Positions 37,776-47,600 of a stretch of 64,000 bases of DNA are shown piece by piece. The notes under the pieces are model-generated. The model did not search any database. It saw only the letters and a program-made list of their open reading frames with translations, and was not told the origin of the DNA. The stretch's first letter is position 1. Every line of letters starts with the position of its first letter. The stretch is from Phocaeicola plebeius DSM 17135. Lineage in GTDB: Bacteria; Bacteroidota; Bacteroidia; Bacteroidales; Bacteroidaceae. Location of the stretch: NCBI RefSeq assembly GCF_000187895.1, contig NZ_DS990127.1, positions 62,001-126,000 on the forward strand, read 5' to 3'. A program made the position numbers and the translations under genes.

Positions 37776-39323
37776 ATGAGAAAACAAGTATTAGCCTGTC
37801 TGCTCTTAGGTGCATTGGGGGCACAGGCACAAGAGAAATTTGTGGTGGAAGGACAGTTGAAGAATATTCCCGACGGAACCGTGTTCTATTTGATGAAGCA
37901 AGAGGGTAACGTGGGGAGTATGGCAGCTACCGATACGCTGCAGAACGGGACATTCCGTTTTGAACTGACTACCGCCGGAAACGAGCTGGAAAGTTATGGC
38001 TTGATGGCACGTGATGATACGAAATTCCCACCCATGTTGCTTGAACTATGGGTAAATCCTGGCAGTCATCTGCTCATACAAGGAGAGAATCCGTATATTT
38101 ACTCCTGGAAAGTAGAGAGCGATGTCAAGGAGCAGCAATTCCAGCAGCAGCTGATACAGGCTTCCCATAAGGAATGGGAGGAATTTCAGCGGTTGACCAT
38201 GCAAGAGTTTGAACTGATGAGGTCGGCTGCGCAGGGAGGAAACAAAGAACAGGCCCGTGCGCAAGCAGACAGTCTGCAACAGCTGACAGAGAAGTTGAGT
38301 GATCAGATTGCCCAGCATAATATTGCGATTATGAAACAATCGCCGATTAATGCAGCCTGGATGGGTGAATTGCATCGGATGGGGATGTCGGTAAAGTTCC
38401 GTAAAGATTATCCGTATAAAAAAGAAGTGCAGCAGTTGTACAACCTGCTGGATGACGCACAGAAAGAAACGTCCATTGGGAAGAGTGTGTATCTGGCCTT
38501 GAATCCGCCGACTGTAGTGAAAGTAGGCGAGGAAGCTGCCGATGCGGATATGTACGACTTGGAAGGAAAAGTTCACCGCCTGGCTGAGTTTCGCGGGAAA
38601 TACATCTTGCTGGACTTCTGGAGCCGGGGATGTGGTCCTTGTATCATGTCGCAACCGGAGCTGAAGGAAATCAGTGAGATGTACAAGGACAGCCTGGAGG
38701 TGGTCAGCCTGAGCATTGAGAACCGGAAGGGATGGGAAGAGGCTTCTAAATCGCATGCCATGACTTGGAATAATTGGAACGATTTGGAAGAGAACAACGG
38801 ACTGTATGCTCGTTATGGTGTCAGAGGAATTCCCCATTTTGTATTGATTTCGCCGGAAGGAAAGGTGGTTGACAGCTGGAGTGGATATGCAAAAGGTTGG
38901 CTGAAACTGAAAATTAAAGGTTCGATGGCTCCCAAACAGCCGATGTGTATCGAATGGAAAGACGGTCACAAACTGGTGCATCATCCGCGGAAGAAAACAG
39001 AACAGATGGAGGTGCTGACCATCCGTCAGGTGGAGTTGACCGACTCGGCTACGGTACTTCGCGTGCATGCACGGTATATTCCAAATTATTGGATTCGGTT
39101 GGACAAAGCGACTTTTTTGATGTCGGACAAGGGGGTGAACTATCCGCTTCTGCGCAGTGAAGGTTTCGCGATAGGCGAGCAGGTGTTTATGCCTGATAGC
39201 GGAGAAATGGATTTCACGCTCTATTTTGCTCCGCTGCCGAAAGATACCCGCTGGTTTGACTTTTCGGAAGGCGAGCACGTGGAAGGGGGATACTATATCG
39301 AGGGTATCCGTCTGACAGAATAA
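37776..39323 (+). CDS. Exported TlpA-like thioredoxin with DUF4369-type N-terminus
   Basis: 515 residues. A signal peptide (LACLLLGALGAQA) is followed by a beta-rich DUF4369-like domain (FVVEGQLKNIPDGTVFYLMK), a helical linker (about 110-230) and a thioredoxin fold with the redox motif C286-G-P-C289 in DFWSRGCGPC and the conserved cis-Pro segment VRGIPHFVLIS. A further C-terminal domain of about 130 residues (MEVLTIRQVELTDSATVLRV onward) is uncommon in simple TlpA proteins. It lies between permeases 6 and 7, in the same orientation and with short gaps, so it is part of the export operon. Possible jobs are keeping cysteines of secreted substrates or transporter domains in the right redox state. 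Confidence 0.88.
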   Translation: MRKQVLACLLLGALGAQAQEKFVVEGQLKNIPDGTVFYLMKQEGNVGSMAATDTLQNGTFRFELTTAGNELESYGLMARDDTKFPPMLLELWVNPGSHLLIQGENPYIYSWKVESDVKEQQFQQQLIQASHKEWEEFQRLTMQEFELMRSAAQGGNKEQARAQADSLQQLTEKLSDQIAQHNIAIMKQSPINAAWMGELHRMGMSVKFRKDYPYKKEVQQLYNLLDDAQKETSIGKSVYLALNPPTVVKVGEEAADADMYDLEGKVHRLAEFRGKYILLDFWSRGCGPCIMSQPELKEISEMYKDSLEVVSLSIENRKGWEEASKSHAMTWNNWNDLEENNGLYARYGVRGIPHFVLISPEGKVVDSWSGYAKGWLKLKIKGSMAPKQPMCIEWKDGHKLVHHPRKKTEQMEVLTIRQVELTDSATVLRVHARYIPNYWIRLDKATFLMSDKGVNYPLLRSEGFAIGEQVFMPDSGEMDFTLYFAPLPKDTRWFDFSEGEHVEGGYYIEGIRLTE

Positions 39324-39348
39324 GAGATGAACTAAAAAACGATGTGTT

Positions 39349-41718
39349 ATGATATTGAATGTAGTATTGAAAATGATTTTGCGAAGCTGGTGGCGGAACA
39401 AGGTGTTTTTCCTTGTTTCAGTAGCCAGTCTGGCATTGGGATTGGCTTGCACCAACCTGCTGATGACCTACTTCGTGCACGAGCATGGGTTGGAAGGACG
39501 TAATCCGGACCGTGACCGCATGTTTTTCCTGCGGCAGGATGACCCGATGACGGAGGGGAAACGAGTGGCCTTTGCCGGCGCAGAGATTCCTCCGCAGCTG
39601 AAGCAAAGCTATGCCGAGGTAGAGGACTTTCTCCGGTTAGGAAAACTGGATTTGCTCTACTGCAAGGTGAACGAGCAGAAGGTGGAAGGTGATTTTAAGA
39701 TGTTGTCGGCCGATACGACCCTGACGAGCTTTTTTGATTACCGTACGGAAGAAGGTAGTTTGAGTCAGGTACTTTGTCAACCGGGGAAGGTGGCGTTGAG
39801 TGAGGCTTGTGCCCGTCACCTTTTCGGAGGGAAACAAGCGGTAGGAAAGCAGGTAGAGGCACATTTCCGTTTTGGAGAGGCCCGTACGTATGAAGTGGCA
39901 GCAGTACTTAAGGAGCGTGAACAATCGCTTCTGCAGTTTGACATGTTGATAGCACACGACCCTGATTTCTTCTGGGGTGGACTTACACTGCTGAAGCTGA
40001 CTCCGGGTACGGATGCGGGTCATCTGGCCGATAAGCTGAATGCGGACAAGGTACCTACACTGATGCCCGGTCAGACGAAATATTACTTGGATCCGCTGGA
40101 CGCCATTTGTTTCACTACTCCCGACGATGCTTCCCAGCAGACACTCGATTATGTCAGTCAGACACCCGTGCAGACTCTCTATATCAGTCTGCTGGCAGCC
40201 GTGCTGATACTGATTATTGCTTGCTGCAACTATACCAATATGAGTTTGAGCCGCTTGCTGCAACAGCTTCGTATGATTCATGTGGAGAAATTGATGGGGG
40301 CTACCTTGCGCAATATCCGTCTGCAACTTTTCGGGGATGCTTTTCTGACGGTGCTGCTGGCATTCGGCTTGTCCATTCTGTTGGTCAACGACTGTCTGTC
40401 ACTGTTTAATGACCTGTTGGGTTCGCGGTTAACCATGACGTTCTTCTTCAGTAGTCAGATGTTGCCGTGGTTGCTATTATTCATTCTGTTGATGTCGGTA
40501 ATACCGGCGTGGTATATCAGCTGTCGTCTGTCACGCTTGTCGTTCACGGAGTACCGCACCCTTTACAGTGGCCGACGCAAACAGCGTTTTGTAGCGGTAC
40601 TGGTAACAGTGCAGTTCGTGATTTCCATCGGATTGTTGCTGGCTACGCTGACAGCACGCAACCAAATGGAACTGATCCGCCAGCGGGCTTCGCGTTACGA
40701 GGGCTGCATTGAGATAGGGGATGCCTTTGGTGCTCCGTTGGCTCCCTTCAAGACGGAACTGGAAAAACGGGTGAAAGGGATTGAATCCATAACACTTTCC
40801 AAGGCTTCGGTGCTCAATGCCTGGATACGTCAGTTGAACGTGCAGCGCCCTGGTGGGAAGGAAGTGCGTACCAATCTGCTGACATTGGAAGGCGACTCCA
40901 CGTTGCTGCGTACCTTGCGCATTGAACAGTTGAGTGGAGAATCTCCTTCTCGTCTGTTGGAGCGTCAGGCTTCTCCTGTACTGGTGAACGAGAGTTTTGT
41001 TCGCTTGTTAGTGCCTGCGGGTACGGAGGTCGTGGGGCATGCCTTGCGCGAGTTCGATACGGAAACAAAAGACAGTCTGGCTGTAATTGCAGGGGTGGTG
41101 CGCGACTTTTCCGTCAATTCGCTGGAAGAAGCGGTAACACCTCTTGTCATCACGCTGTTGTCGGCAAGTGACTTGCAGAAAGGATTCTATTTGCAACTGC
41201 GTCTTCGTCCGGAAAACCGTGAAGAAACTTTGCAGCAGATAGAAGCCGTATGGAATGAAATGAATCCTAACCAACCTTTCGGTTATGCAGATATGCACCG
41301 GGATTTTATGGCACGTAACGGGAAAGTGCTTTCTTTGTCGCATATCCTGACTTTCTATGCTGTGATTGGGCTGTTGCTGACAGGTTTCGGATTGTTTGGC
41401 ATTGCCTGGTATGCCACCCGTCAGCGGATACGCGAAATCAGTATCCGCAAGGTGCATGGAGCAACACGGGGGCAGATTATCTGGCTGCTTAACAAGCCGT
41501 TCTGTATCTATGCTGTAGTAGCGTATGTAGTGGCCATGCCTGTCGGCTGGTGGTTCATGATGCATTGGCTGGAGCAGTTTGCGTACCGTGCCCCGCTTTC
41601 AATTGGTATCTTTGTGTGGCCGTTGCTGGTGGTGTGGGGCATCTCAGCGGTCATTGTCTGCCTGCAGGGTTGGATATTGAGTCGGGTAAATCCGGTAGAA
41701 TGTATAAAACAAGAGTAA
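39349..41718 (+). CDS. MacB/FtsX-type ABC permease 7 of 7
   Basis: 789 residues with the duplicated helix / periplasmic domain / three-helix layout. Its start (MILNVVLKMILRSWWRNKVFFLVSVASLALGLAC) does not match either of the other end-types, making it the most divergent member. Coupling segments: LRMIHVEKLMGATLRNIRL in the middle and RIREISIRKVHGATRGQIIW near the end; terminus NPVECIKQE. It is directly followed, after 25 bp, by the ATPase gene and is therefore the most likely original partner of that ATPase. Confidence 0.9.
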   Translation: MILNVVLKMILRSWWRNKVFFLVSVASLALGLACTNLLMTYFVHEHGLEGRNPDRDRMFFLRQDDPMTEGKRVAFAGAEIPPQLKQSYAEVEDFLRLGKLDLLYCKVNEQKVEGDFKMLSADTTLTSFFDYRTEEGSLSQVLCQPGKVALSEACARHLFGGKQAVGKQVEAHFRFGEARTYEVAAVLKEREQSLLQFDMLIAHDPDFFWGGLTLLKLTPGTDAGHLADKLNADKVPTLMPGQTKYYLDPLDAICFTTPDDASQQTLDYVSQTPVQTLYISLLAAVLILIIACCNYTNMSLSRLLQQLRMIHVEKLMGATLRNIRLQLFGDAFLTVLLAFGLSILLVNDCLSLFNDLLGSRLTMTFFFSSQMLPWLLLFILLMSVIPAWYISCRLSRLSFTEYRTLYSGRRKQRFVAVLVTVQFVISIGLLLATLTARNQMELIRQRASRYEGCIEIGDAFGAPLAPFKTELEKRVKGIESITLSKASVLNAWIRQLNVQRPGGKEVRTNLLTLEGDSTLLRTLRIEQLSGESPSRLLERQASPVLVNESFVRLLVPAGTEVVGHALREFDTETKDSLAVIAGVVRDFSVNSLEEAVTPLVITLLSASDLQKGFYLQLRLRPENREETLQQIEAVWNEMNPNQPFGYADMHRDFMARNGKVLSLSHILTFYAVIGLLLTGFGLFGIAWYATRQRIREISIRKVHGATRGQIIWLLNKPFCIYAVVAYVVAMPVGWWFMMHWLEQFAYRAPLSIGIFVWPLLVVWGISAVIVCLQGWILSRVNPVECIKQE

Positions 41719-41743
41719 TATCATTAAAATAAAATTTTGAAGT

Positions 41744-42418
41744 ATGATTAAGACAGAAAATTTACAGAAAGTATTCCGCACAGATGAAGTGGAAACTTGG
41801 GCATTGAATAATGTAAGTATCGAAGTGAAGGAAGGAGAGTTCGTGGCTATCATGGGCCCTTCAGGTTGTGGAAAATCTACCTTGCTGAATATCTTGGGAC
41901 TACTGGACAATCCCACGGGAGGCAAGTATTTCTTGAACGGGACAGAAGTGGGTGGTTATACTGAATCGCAGCGTACTTCCTTGCGTAAGGGAGTGATTGG
42001 TTTCGTATTCCAGAGCTTCAATCTGATTGACGAGTTGAACGTATTTGAGAACATCGAACTGCCCTTGCTGTATTTGGGCGTACCTTCGGCAGAACGTAAG
42101 CGGAAAGTGGAGGCTGCCATGGAGCGGATGGGGATTACACATCGTGCCAAGCATTTCCCGCAGCAGTTGTCGGGTGGACAACAGCAACGTGTGGCTATTG
42201 CCCGTGCTGTAGTATCAGGACCGAAGCTGATTCTGGCCGATGAGCCTACCGGTAACCTGGACTCCAAGAACGGACGGGAAGTGATGGAATTACTTACCGA
42301 GCTGCATAAGGAAGGCACCACCATTGTGATGGTGACTCACTCGCAGCATGATGCCGGTTTTGCCGACCGTGTTATTAATCTCTTCGACGGACAGGTGGTA
42401 ACGGAAGTGAACCTTTAA
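41744..42418 (+). CDS. LolD/MacB-type ABC transporter ATPase (only ATPase of the locus)
   Basis: 224 residues, the size of a stand-alone LolD/FtsE-like subunit. Walker A GPSGCGKST, Q-loop VFQSF, signature LSGGQQQRVAIARA, Walker B LILADEP followed by TGNLDS, and the switch His in VTHSQ are all intact. It should power MacB/FtsX-type permeases by docking to their cytoplasmic coupling segments. It is the final gene of the sigma54 operon and the only ATPase for seven permeases, so either all permeases share it or some work with ATPases encoded elsewhere. The operon meets the convergent AraC-type gene 8 bp later without a visible terminator. Confidence 0.95.
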   Translation: MIKTENLQKVFRTDEVETWALNNVSIEVKEGEFVAIMGPSGCGKSTLLNILGLLDNPTGGKYFLNGTEVGGYTESQRTSLRKGVIGFVFQSFNLIDELNVFENIELPLLYLGVPSAERKRKVEAAMERMGITHRAKHFPQQLSGGQQQRVAIARAVVSGPKLILADEPTGNLDSKNGREVMELLTELHKEGTTIVMVTHSQHDAGFADRVINLFDGQVVTEVNL

Positions 42419-42426
42419 AATAAGGT

Positions 42427-43323
42427 TTAGGCTTGTTTCTTAAACTGGCCGGGCGACATTCCGCAGTAACGTTTGAAAAACTTGCTGAAAGAAGCCTGGT
42501 CAGAGAAACAGAGCTTTTCGGCCACGTCTTGCACGCTGTTGGCCGGATTGAGCAGACAGACTTTCGCTTCTTCTATCAGGCTTTCGCTGATGAGCTGGTT
42601 GGCTGTCTTGCCATAGAGTTTCTTTAACTTGGCCGATAACGCATCAGGGGATACGTAGAGTTGGTCGGCATACCATTTTACGGTGTGGTGATAACGGCAA
42701 TTGGTATGCATCAGGTATAGAAAACGAGGGAGGGTATCTTTCCAGCGGAAAGAATGCTCGAACTCGTTTTCTTGTTTATACATGCGGAAGATTATGTTCC
42801 ATACTTCCAGGATGAGGGAACGAAGCGTGTTTTCCAGCATTTCAACCAGGAAATGATTCTCTTTTTGCTGAAGGGTGTGGCGTAGCATGTCCACATGTGA
42901 TTGTATCCGGAGAAGATCCTGTTTTTCTAATGGGATAAACGGCTCCAGTACGTGTCTGTATACATAGGCTGCGACCTTGGAACGGATGCATTCGGCTGCC
43001 TGCAAAAAAATCTCCCTTCGGGTTATGAGCAGACATCCTTCGAAATCACGGTCTGTTTTCAGGTCGCTCCATTGGTAAGGTTCGATAAACTCGATGTAGG
43101 AAGGAGCAGGAATGACGGTCCGCTTGTCATTGGTCTGTATGCTGATTTCTCCTTTTAATACGAGCAAAGACACCGTATGCTGTGTGTCGATACTTCCTTT
43201 CTGGAATTGATTTTCTCCCCGTACGGTGAAGATACCCATTTGTTCATTGTACACCATATCTCGCTCCGTTCCGTCTGCTTGCAGCGTCGGAACCAGCCAC
43301 TTTGTAAACGCATATTCTTTCAT
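42427..43323 (-). CDS. AraC-family transcriptional regulator
   Basis: 298 residues. An N-terminal cupin-like effector region (about 1-170; VSLLVLKGEISIQTNDKRTV) is followed by a C-terminal pair of helix-turn-helices with SPDALSAKLKKLYGKTANQLI and the family signature VQDVAEKLCFSDQASFSKFFKRYCGMSPGQFKKQ. It is divergent from the RND efflux operon across a 222-bp gap, the classical position for a dedicated local regulator responding to a small-molecule or drug signal. The inducer is unknown. A control role for the neighbouring ABC export operon is less likely because that operon has its own two-component system. Confidence 0.9.
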   Translation of the reverse strand: MKEYAFTKWLVPTLQADGTERDMVYNEQMGIFTVRGENQFQKGSIDTQHTVSLLVLKGEISIQTNDKRTVIPAPSYIEFIEPYQWSDLKTDRDFEGCLLITRREIFLQAAECIRSKVAAYVYRHVLEPFIPLEKQDLLRIQSHVDMLRHTLQQKENHFLVEMLENTLRSLILEVWNIIFRMYKQENEFEHSFRWKDTLPRFLYLMHTNCRYHHTVKWYADQLYVSPDALSAKLKKLYGKTANQLISESLIEEAKVCLLNPANSVQDVAEKLCFSDQASFSKFFKRYCGMSPGQFKKQA

Positions 43324-43486
43324 TTTGTATCTCGTTGTTGTATTTGCGCATCTAAAATACAGACATAAATCGTAGCCTGAAAACCTTTTTGTATGTTTTA
43401 GAAATCATAAACAGAATAAATGCTAAAGCACGGATTCAGACAAATGTTCTTAGGAATGGAACAAGTAAGTAGTCTTTCCCGCCTTC

Positions 43487-43494
43487 TAAATTTG
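43487..43494 (+). promoter_or_regulatory. -7 box of the RND efflux operon
   Basis: TAAATTTG fits TAnnTTTG, 51 bases before the start of the fusion-protein gene. No TTTG stands at the -33 position, as expected for a promoter that needs an activator, possibly the divergent AraC-type protein. Confidence 0.5.
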
Positions 43495-43545
43495 CATCGG
43501 CTATTACAACAGAAAGAGTCAAATCAACTAAAAAAAGAGAATAAG

Positions 43546-44664
43546 ATGAAAAAAGCTTTTGTATCAGTTGGTGCATGTTTTTGTGCGTTGTTGGGGATGC
43601 TGACAGCCTGCACGCAGCCTGCACCTACCTCACAGGAAAGTGGGTACAAGACCATGACTGTGAAAAAAGAAAATCGCCTTCTCACTAACAGCTATTCGGC
43701 TGTAGTAAAGGGAAGACAGAGTGTGGAAATTCGTCCGCAGGTGAGTGGTACGATTACTGAGATTTGTGTGAAAGAAGGGGCCAAGGTGCACAAGGGACAG
43801 GTGTTGTTCGTGATTGACCAGGTTCCGTATAAAGCAGCCTTGCAGACGGCATTGGCGAATGTGAAAAGTGCGGAAGCTGCCGTAGCTACGGCCCGGCTGA
43901 CGTTCGACAGCAAGGAAGAGCTCTTCAAGGAGCGTGTGGTTTCTGATTTCGACCGTCAGACGGCACAGAATTCTTTGTTGGAGGCTGAGGCCAGTCTGGC
44001 ACAAGCGAAGGCCAATGAAACCAATGCCCGTAACGACCTTTCCTATACGGTAGTCCGGAGTCCGGTGGATGGAGTAGCAGGTATGTCTTCCTATCGTGTG
44101 GGGGCATTGGTCAATTCTTCCATTACCACGCCTTTACTTACCGTATCGGACGATGAGGAAGTCTATGTATATTTTTCTATGACCGAAAATCAGATGCTGT
44201 CACTGCTCCGTCAGTATGGCAGTGTGGACAAGGCACTGGCCGGTATGCCCAAAGTATCCTTGCAGTTGAGCGACGGAGTGAAATATGCACACGAAGGGGT
44301 GATAGATGCCATCAGCGGCACCATTGATACCGGAACAGGGGCTGTCAGCCTGCGTGCCGTGTTCCCTAATCCGGAAGGAATGTTGCGAAACGGAAGTACG
44401 GCTACACTCGTATTGCCCTATACCAAGGAGAATGCGCTGGTTGTTCCGCAGGAAGCTACTTTTGAGATTCAGGACAAGGTGTATGTGTATAAGGTGAATG
44501 AGAGTGGAAAGGCCGAGTCGGCACAGGTTACTGTTTTCCCGCTGAACAACGGGCAAGAATACATTGTAGAGAGTGGCTTGCAGGAAGGAGAAGTAATTGT
44601 GGCTGAGGGTGCCGGACTGATTCAAGAGAATACCCAGATTCTTTCGTTACATACTGAAAAATAG
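43546..44664 (+). CDS. RND efflux periplasmic adaptor (AcrA/MexA-like lipoprotein)
   Basis: 372 residues from the ATG giving MKKAFVSVGA; an upstream in-frame ATG lies before the promoter box and is rejected. The signal peptide ends in the lipobox LTAC with Cys22 as lipid anchor, as in AcrA. The first lipoyl half (SVEIRPQVSGTITEICVKEGAKVHKGQVLF), an alpha-hairpin (about 85-145), the second lipoyl half (VVRSPVDGVAGMSSYRVGALV) and the beta-barrel/membrane-proximal domains follow. It links the RND pump and the outer-membrane channel encoded next. The distance to the pump gene is 11 bp. Confidence 0.95.
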   Translation: MKKAFVSVGACFCALLGMLTACTQPAPTSQESGYKTMTVKKENRLLTNSYSAVVKGRQSVEIRPQVSGTITEICVKEGAKVHKGQVLFVIDQVPYKAALQTALANVKSAEAAVATARLTFDSKEELFKERVVSDFDRQTAQNSLLEAEASLAQAKANETNARNDLSYTVVRSPVDGVAGMSSYRVGALVNSSITTPLLTVSDDEEVYVYFSMTENQMLSLLRQYGSVDKALAGMPKVSLQLSDGVKYAHEGVIDAISGTIDTGTGAVSLRAVFPNPEGMLRNGSTATLVLPYTKENALVVPQEATFEIQDKVYVYKVNESGKAESAQVTVFPLNNGQEYIVESGLQEGEVIVAEGAGLIQENTQILSLHTEK

Positions 44665-44675
44665 GAGGGGACGTT

Positions 44676-47600
44676 ATGAAACTGAAGACTTTTATCGACA
44701 GGCCCATCCTGTCGTGTGCCATTTCTGTGCTCATCCTGATATTGGGAGTAATCGGTTTGAGCAACCTTCCCATGGAGCAGTATCCTGACATCGCGCCTCC
44801 TACCATTATGGTGTCTACCACCTATACGGGTGCCAATGCGGAAACAGTACTGAAGAGTGTCATCGCTCCGTTGGAAGAAGCCATTAACGGTGTGGAAAAC
44901 ATGACGTATATGACTTCTACTGCCACCAATACGGGTTCGGCGTCTATTACCGTATATTTTGCACAGGGAACGGACCCGGACATGGCGACCGTCAACACCA
45001 AAAACCGCGTGTCGGAGGCGGAAGGACTGTTGCCCGCAGAAGTGACCAAGGTGGGTGTGACCGTAGAAAAACGACAGAACAGTATGGTCAAGATTATATC
45101 GTTGTACAGTCCCGACGACAGTTATGACCAGAATTTTATCAACAACTATTTTAAGATTAATGTAGAACCTCGTCTGTCCCGTATCTCGGGAGTGGGCAAT
45201 GTGAATGTCATGGGTGGGGATTATGCCATGCGTATCTGGATGAATCCTCAGAAAATGGCCCAGTATCAGCTGGTACCTGCCGATGTGATTGCTTTGCTGG
45301 ATGACCAGAACGTGGAAGCGGCGACAGGTACACTGGGCGAGGATTCTGAAAATACATTTCAGTACACGTTGAAGTACCGGGGTAGATATGAAACTGCGGA
45401 AGAATTCGGCAACATGGTGCTCAAGTCTCTCCCTACGGGCGAAGTGCTCCGCCTGAAGGATGTGGCCGATGTGGAATTAGGTTCGCAGAGCTATGCCTAT
45501 AACAGTGAAATTGTGGGCCACCCCGGTGCGACGTGTATGATTTCGCAGACGGCCGGATCGAATGCCAATGAGATTGTGAAGGAAGTGGACAAGTTGATGG
45601 AGGAGATTTCAAAAGACCTGCCGAAGGGGCTTGTAATGGCTGACCTGATGAGTACGAAGGACTTCCTGGATGCCTCGGTACACGAGGTGGTGAAAACCCT
45701 GATTGAGGCTATTATCCTGGTGGTGCTGGTGGTTTATTTCTTCTTGCAGAGCGTGCGTTCCACCATTATTCCTTCGGTTTCCATCATCGTGTCGCTGGTG
45801 GGTACGTTTGCTTTCTTATATGTGGCCGGATTCAGTCTGAACCTGCTGACCCTTTTTGCATTGGTGCTGGTAATCGGTACGGTGGTGGATGATGCCATTG
45901 TGGTGGTGGAGGCCGTGCAGGCCAAGTTTGACGAAGGCTATCGCTCGCCTTATAAAGCTACGGTGGCTGCCATGGATGGTATTTCTGCAGCCATTGTGAC
46001 CACTTCACTGGTATTTATGGCCGTGTTTATCCCGACCTCGTTTATGGGAGGAACCAGTGGGGTGTTCTATACCCAGTTTGGTTTGACCATGGCGGTGGCA
46101 GTAGGTATTTCCGCAATCAATGCCTTGACCCTCAGTCCGGCTTTGTGTGCCCTCATCATGACTCCCCACATGGATAAGTCGACCGGTGGTAAGTTGAGTT
46201 TTTCTTCCCGTTTTCACCATGCATTTGAGGCTTCTTTCAATAGGCTGGTGTTGAAGTATAAGAATGGGGTGTCGTTCTTCCTCCGTCGTAAATGGATGGC
46301 ATGGGTATCTTTGGCGGCAGTCTGTGCCTTGCTGGTATTTTTTATGCGGACCACTAAGACCGGACTGGTGCCGGATGAGGATATGGGAACCATATTCGTG
46401 AATGTCACGACCCCTCCGGGAAGCAGTTTGGCCCAGACGCGTAAGACGATGGAAATGATAGACGAGCGTATCCGTGAGATTCCGCAGATAAAGATTTATT
46501 CCAATGTGACAGGTTACAGCATGATGGGCGGACAGGCCGCCTCGGGAGGTATGCTGATTATCAAGCTGAAACACTGGGATGAACGTCAGGAAGCACAGGA
46601 CCACATCAATGCCATCATTGCGGCGATTTACCAGCATACAGCCGACATTAAATCGGCCAAGCTCTTTGCCTTTGCACAGCCTACCATCATGGGATACGGT
46701 ATGGGTAGCGGTTTCGAAATGTACGTGCAAGACCGTGCCGGAGGCAGCGTGGAGAATTTGCAGAAATATACGCAGGACTTCATTGCAGCCTTGAACCGGC
46801 GTCCGGAAATTTCGATGGCTTACACTACTTTCGATACCAAGTTCCCGCAGTATATGGTCGAGGTAGATGCGGTGAAATGTCAGCGGGCTGGGGTGACTAC
46901 GTCTGATGTACTGAGCGTGCTTTCCGGTTATATTGGCGGTAATTACTCGTCCAACTTGAACCGTTTTTCCAAGCTGTACCGTGTGATGATTCAGGCCCGG
47001 AAGGATTACCGTCTGGATAAAGAGTCGCTCAACAACATGTTTGTACGGACCGAAAGTGGGGAAATGGCGCCCGTGGGACAGTTCATTACACTGACCAAGG
47101 TGTATGGAGCCGAAACCTTGACACGTTTCAATATGTACACCTCTATACCGGTTAACGGTATGCCGGCCGACGGATATAGTTCGGGAGATGCCATTGCAGC
47201 CATTGAGGAAGTGGCTTCACAGACACTGCCTACTGGATATGGCTATGAGTTCAGCGGTATTACCCGAGAAGAATCGAGCAGTACGGGAAATACGGTGATC
47301 ATTTTCATTATCTGTATCGTGTTTATCTATTTGATTCTCTGTTCGCTCTATGAAAGTATCTTCATCCCGATGGTGGTTATCCTGGCTGTGCCTTTCGGAT
47401 TGATGGGAAGCTTCTTGTTTGCCAAGTGTTTTGGGCTGGAGAACAACATCTATATGCAGACCGGTTTGATTATGCTGATTGGATTGCTTTCGAAAACTGC
47501 CATCTTGCTGACTGAATACGCTTCGGCTCGTCGCCGGCAGGGAATGAGCATTGCCCAGGCTGCCGTAGCTGCTGCCGGAGTTCGTCTGCGCCCGATTCTG

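Noticed and set aside
38046..39455. Long open frame of 469 codons on the minus strand
   Set aside because: It is the antisense shadow of the thioredoxin-like gene and the start of permease 7; no recognisable domain, repetitive low-complexity composition, and the plus-strand genes have clear motifs.
43420..43545. Upstream start for the RND adaptor
   Set aside because: It would place a promoter box inside the gene and put 42 residues before a perfect lipoprotein signal peptide.
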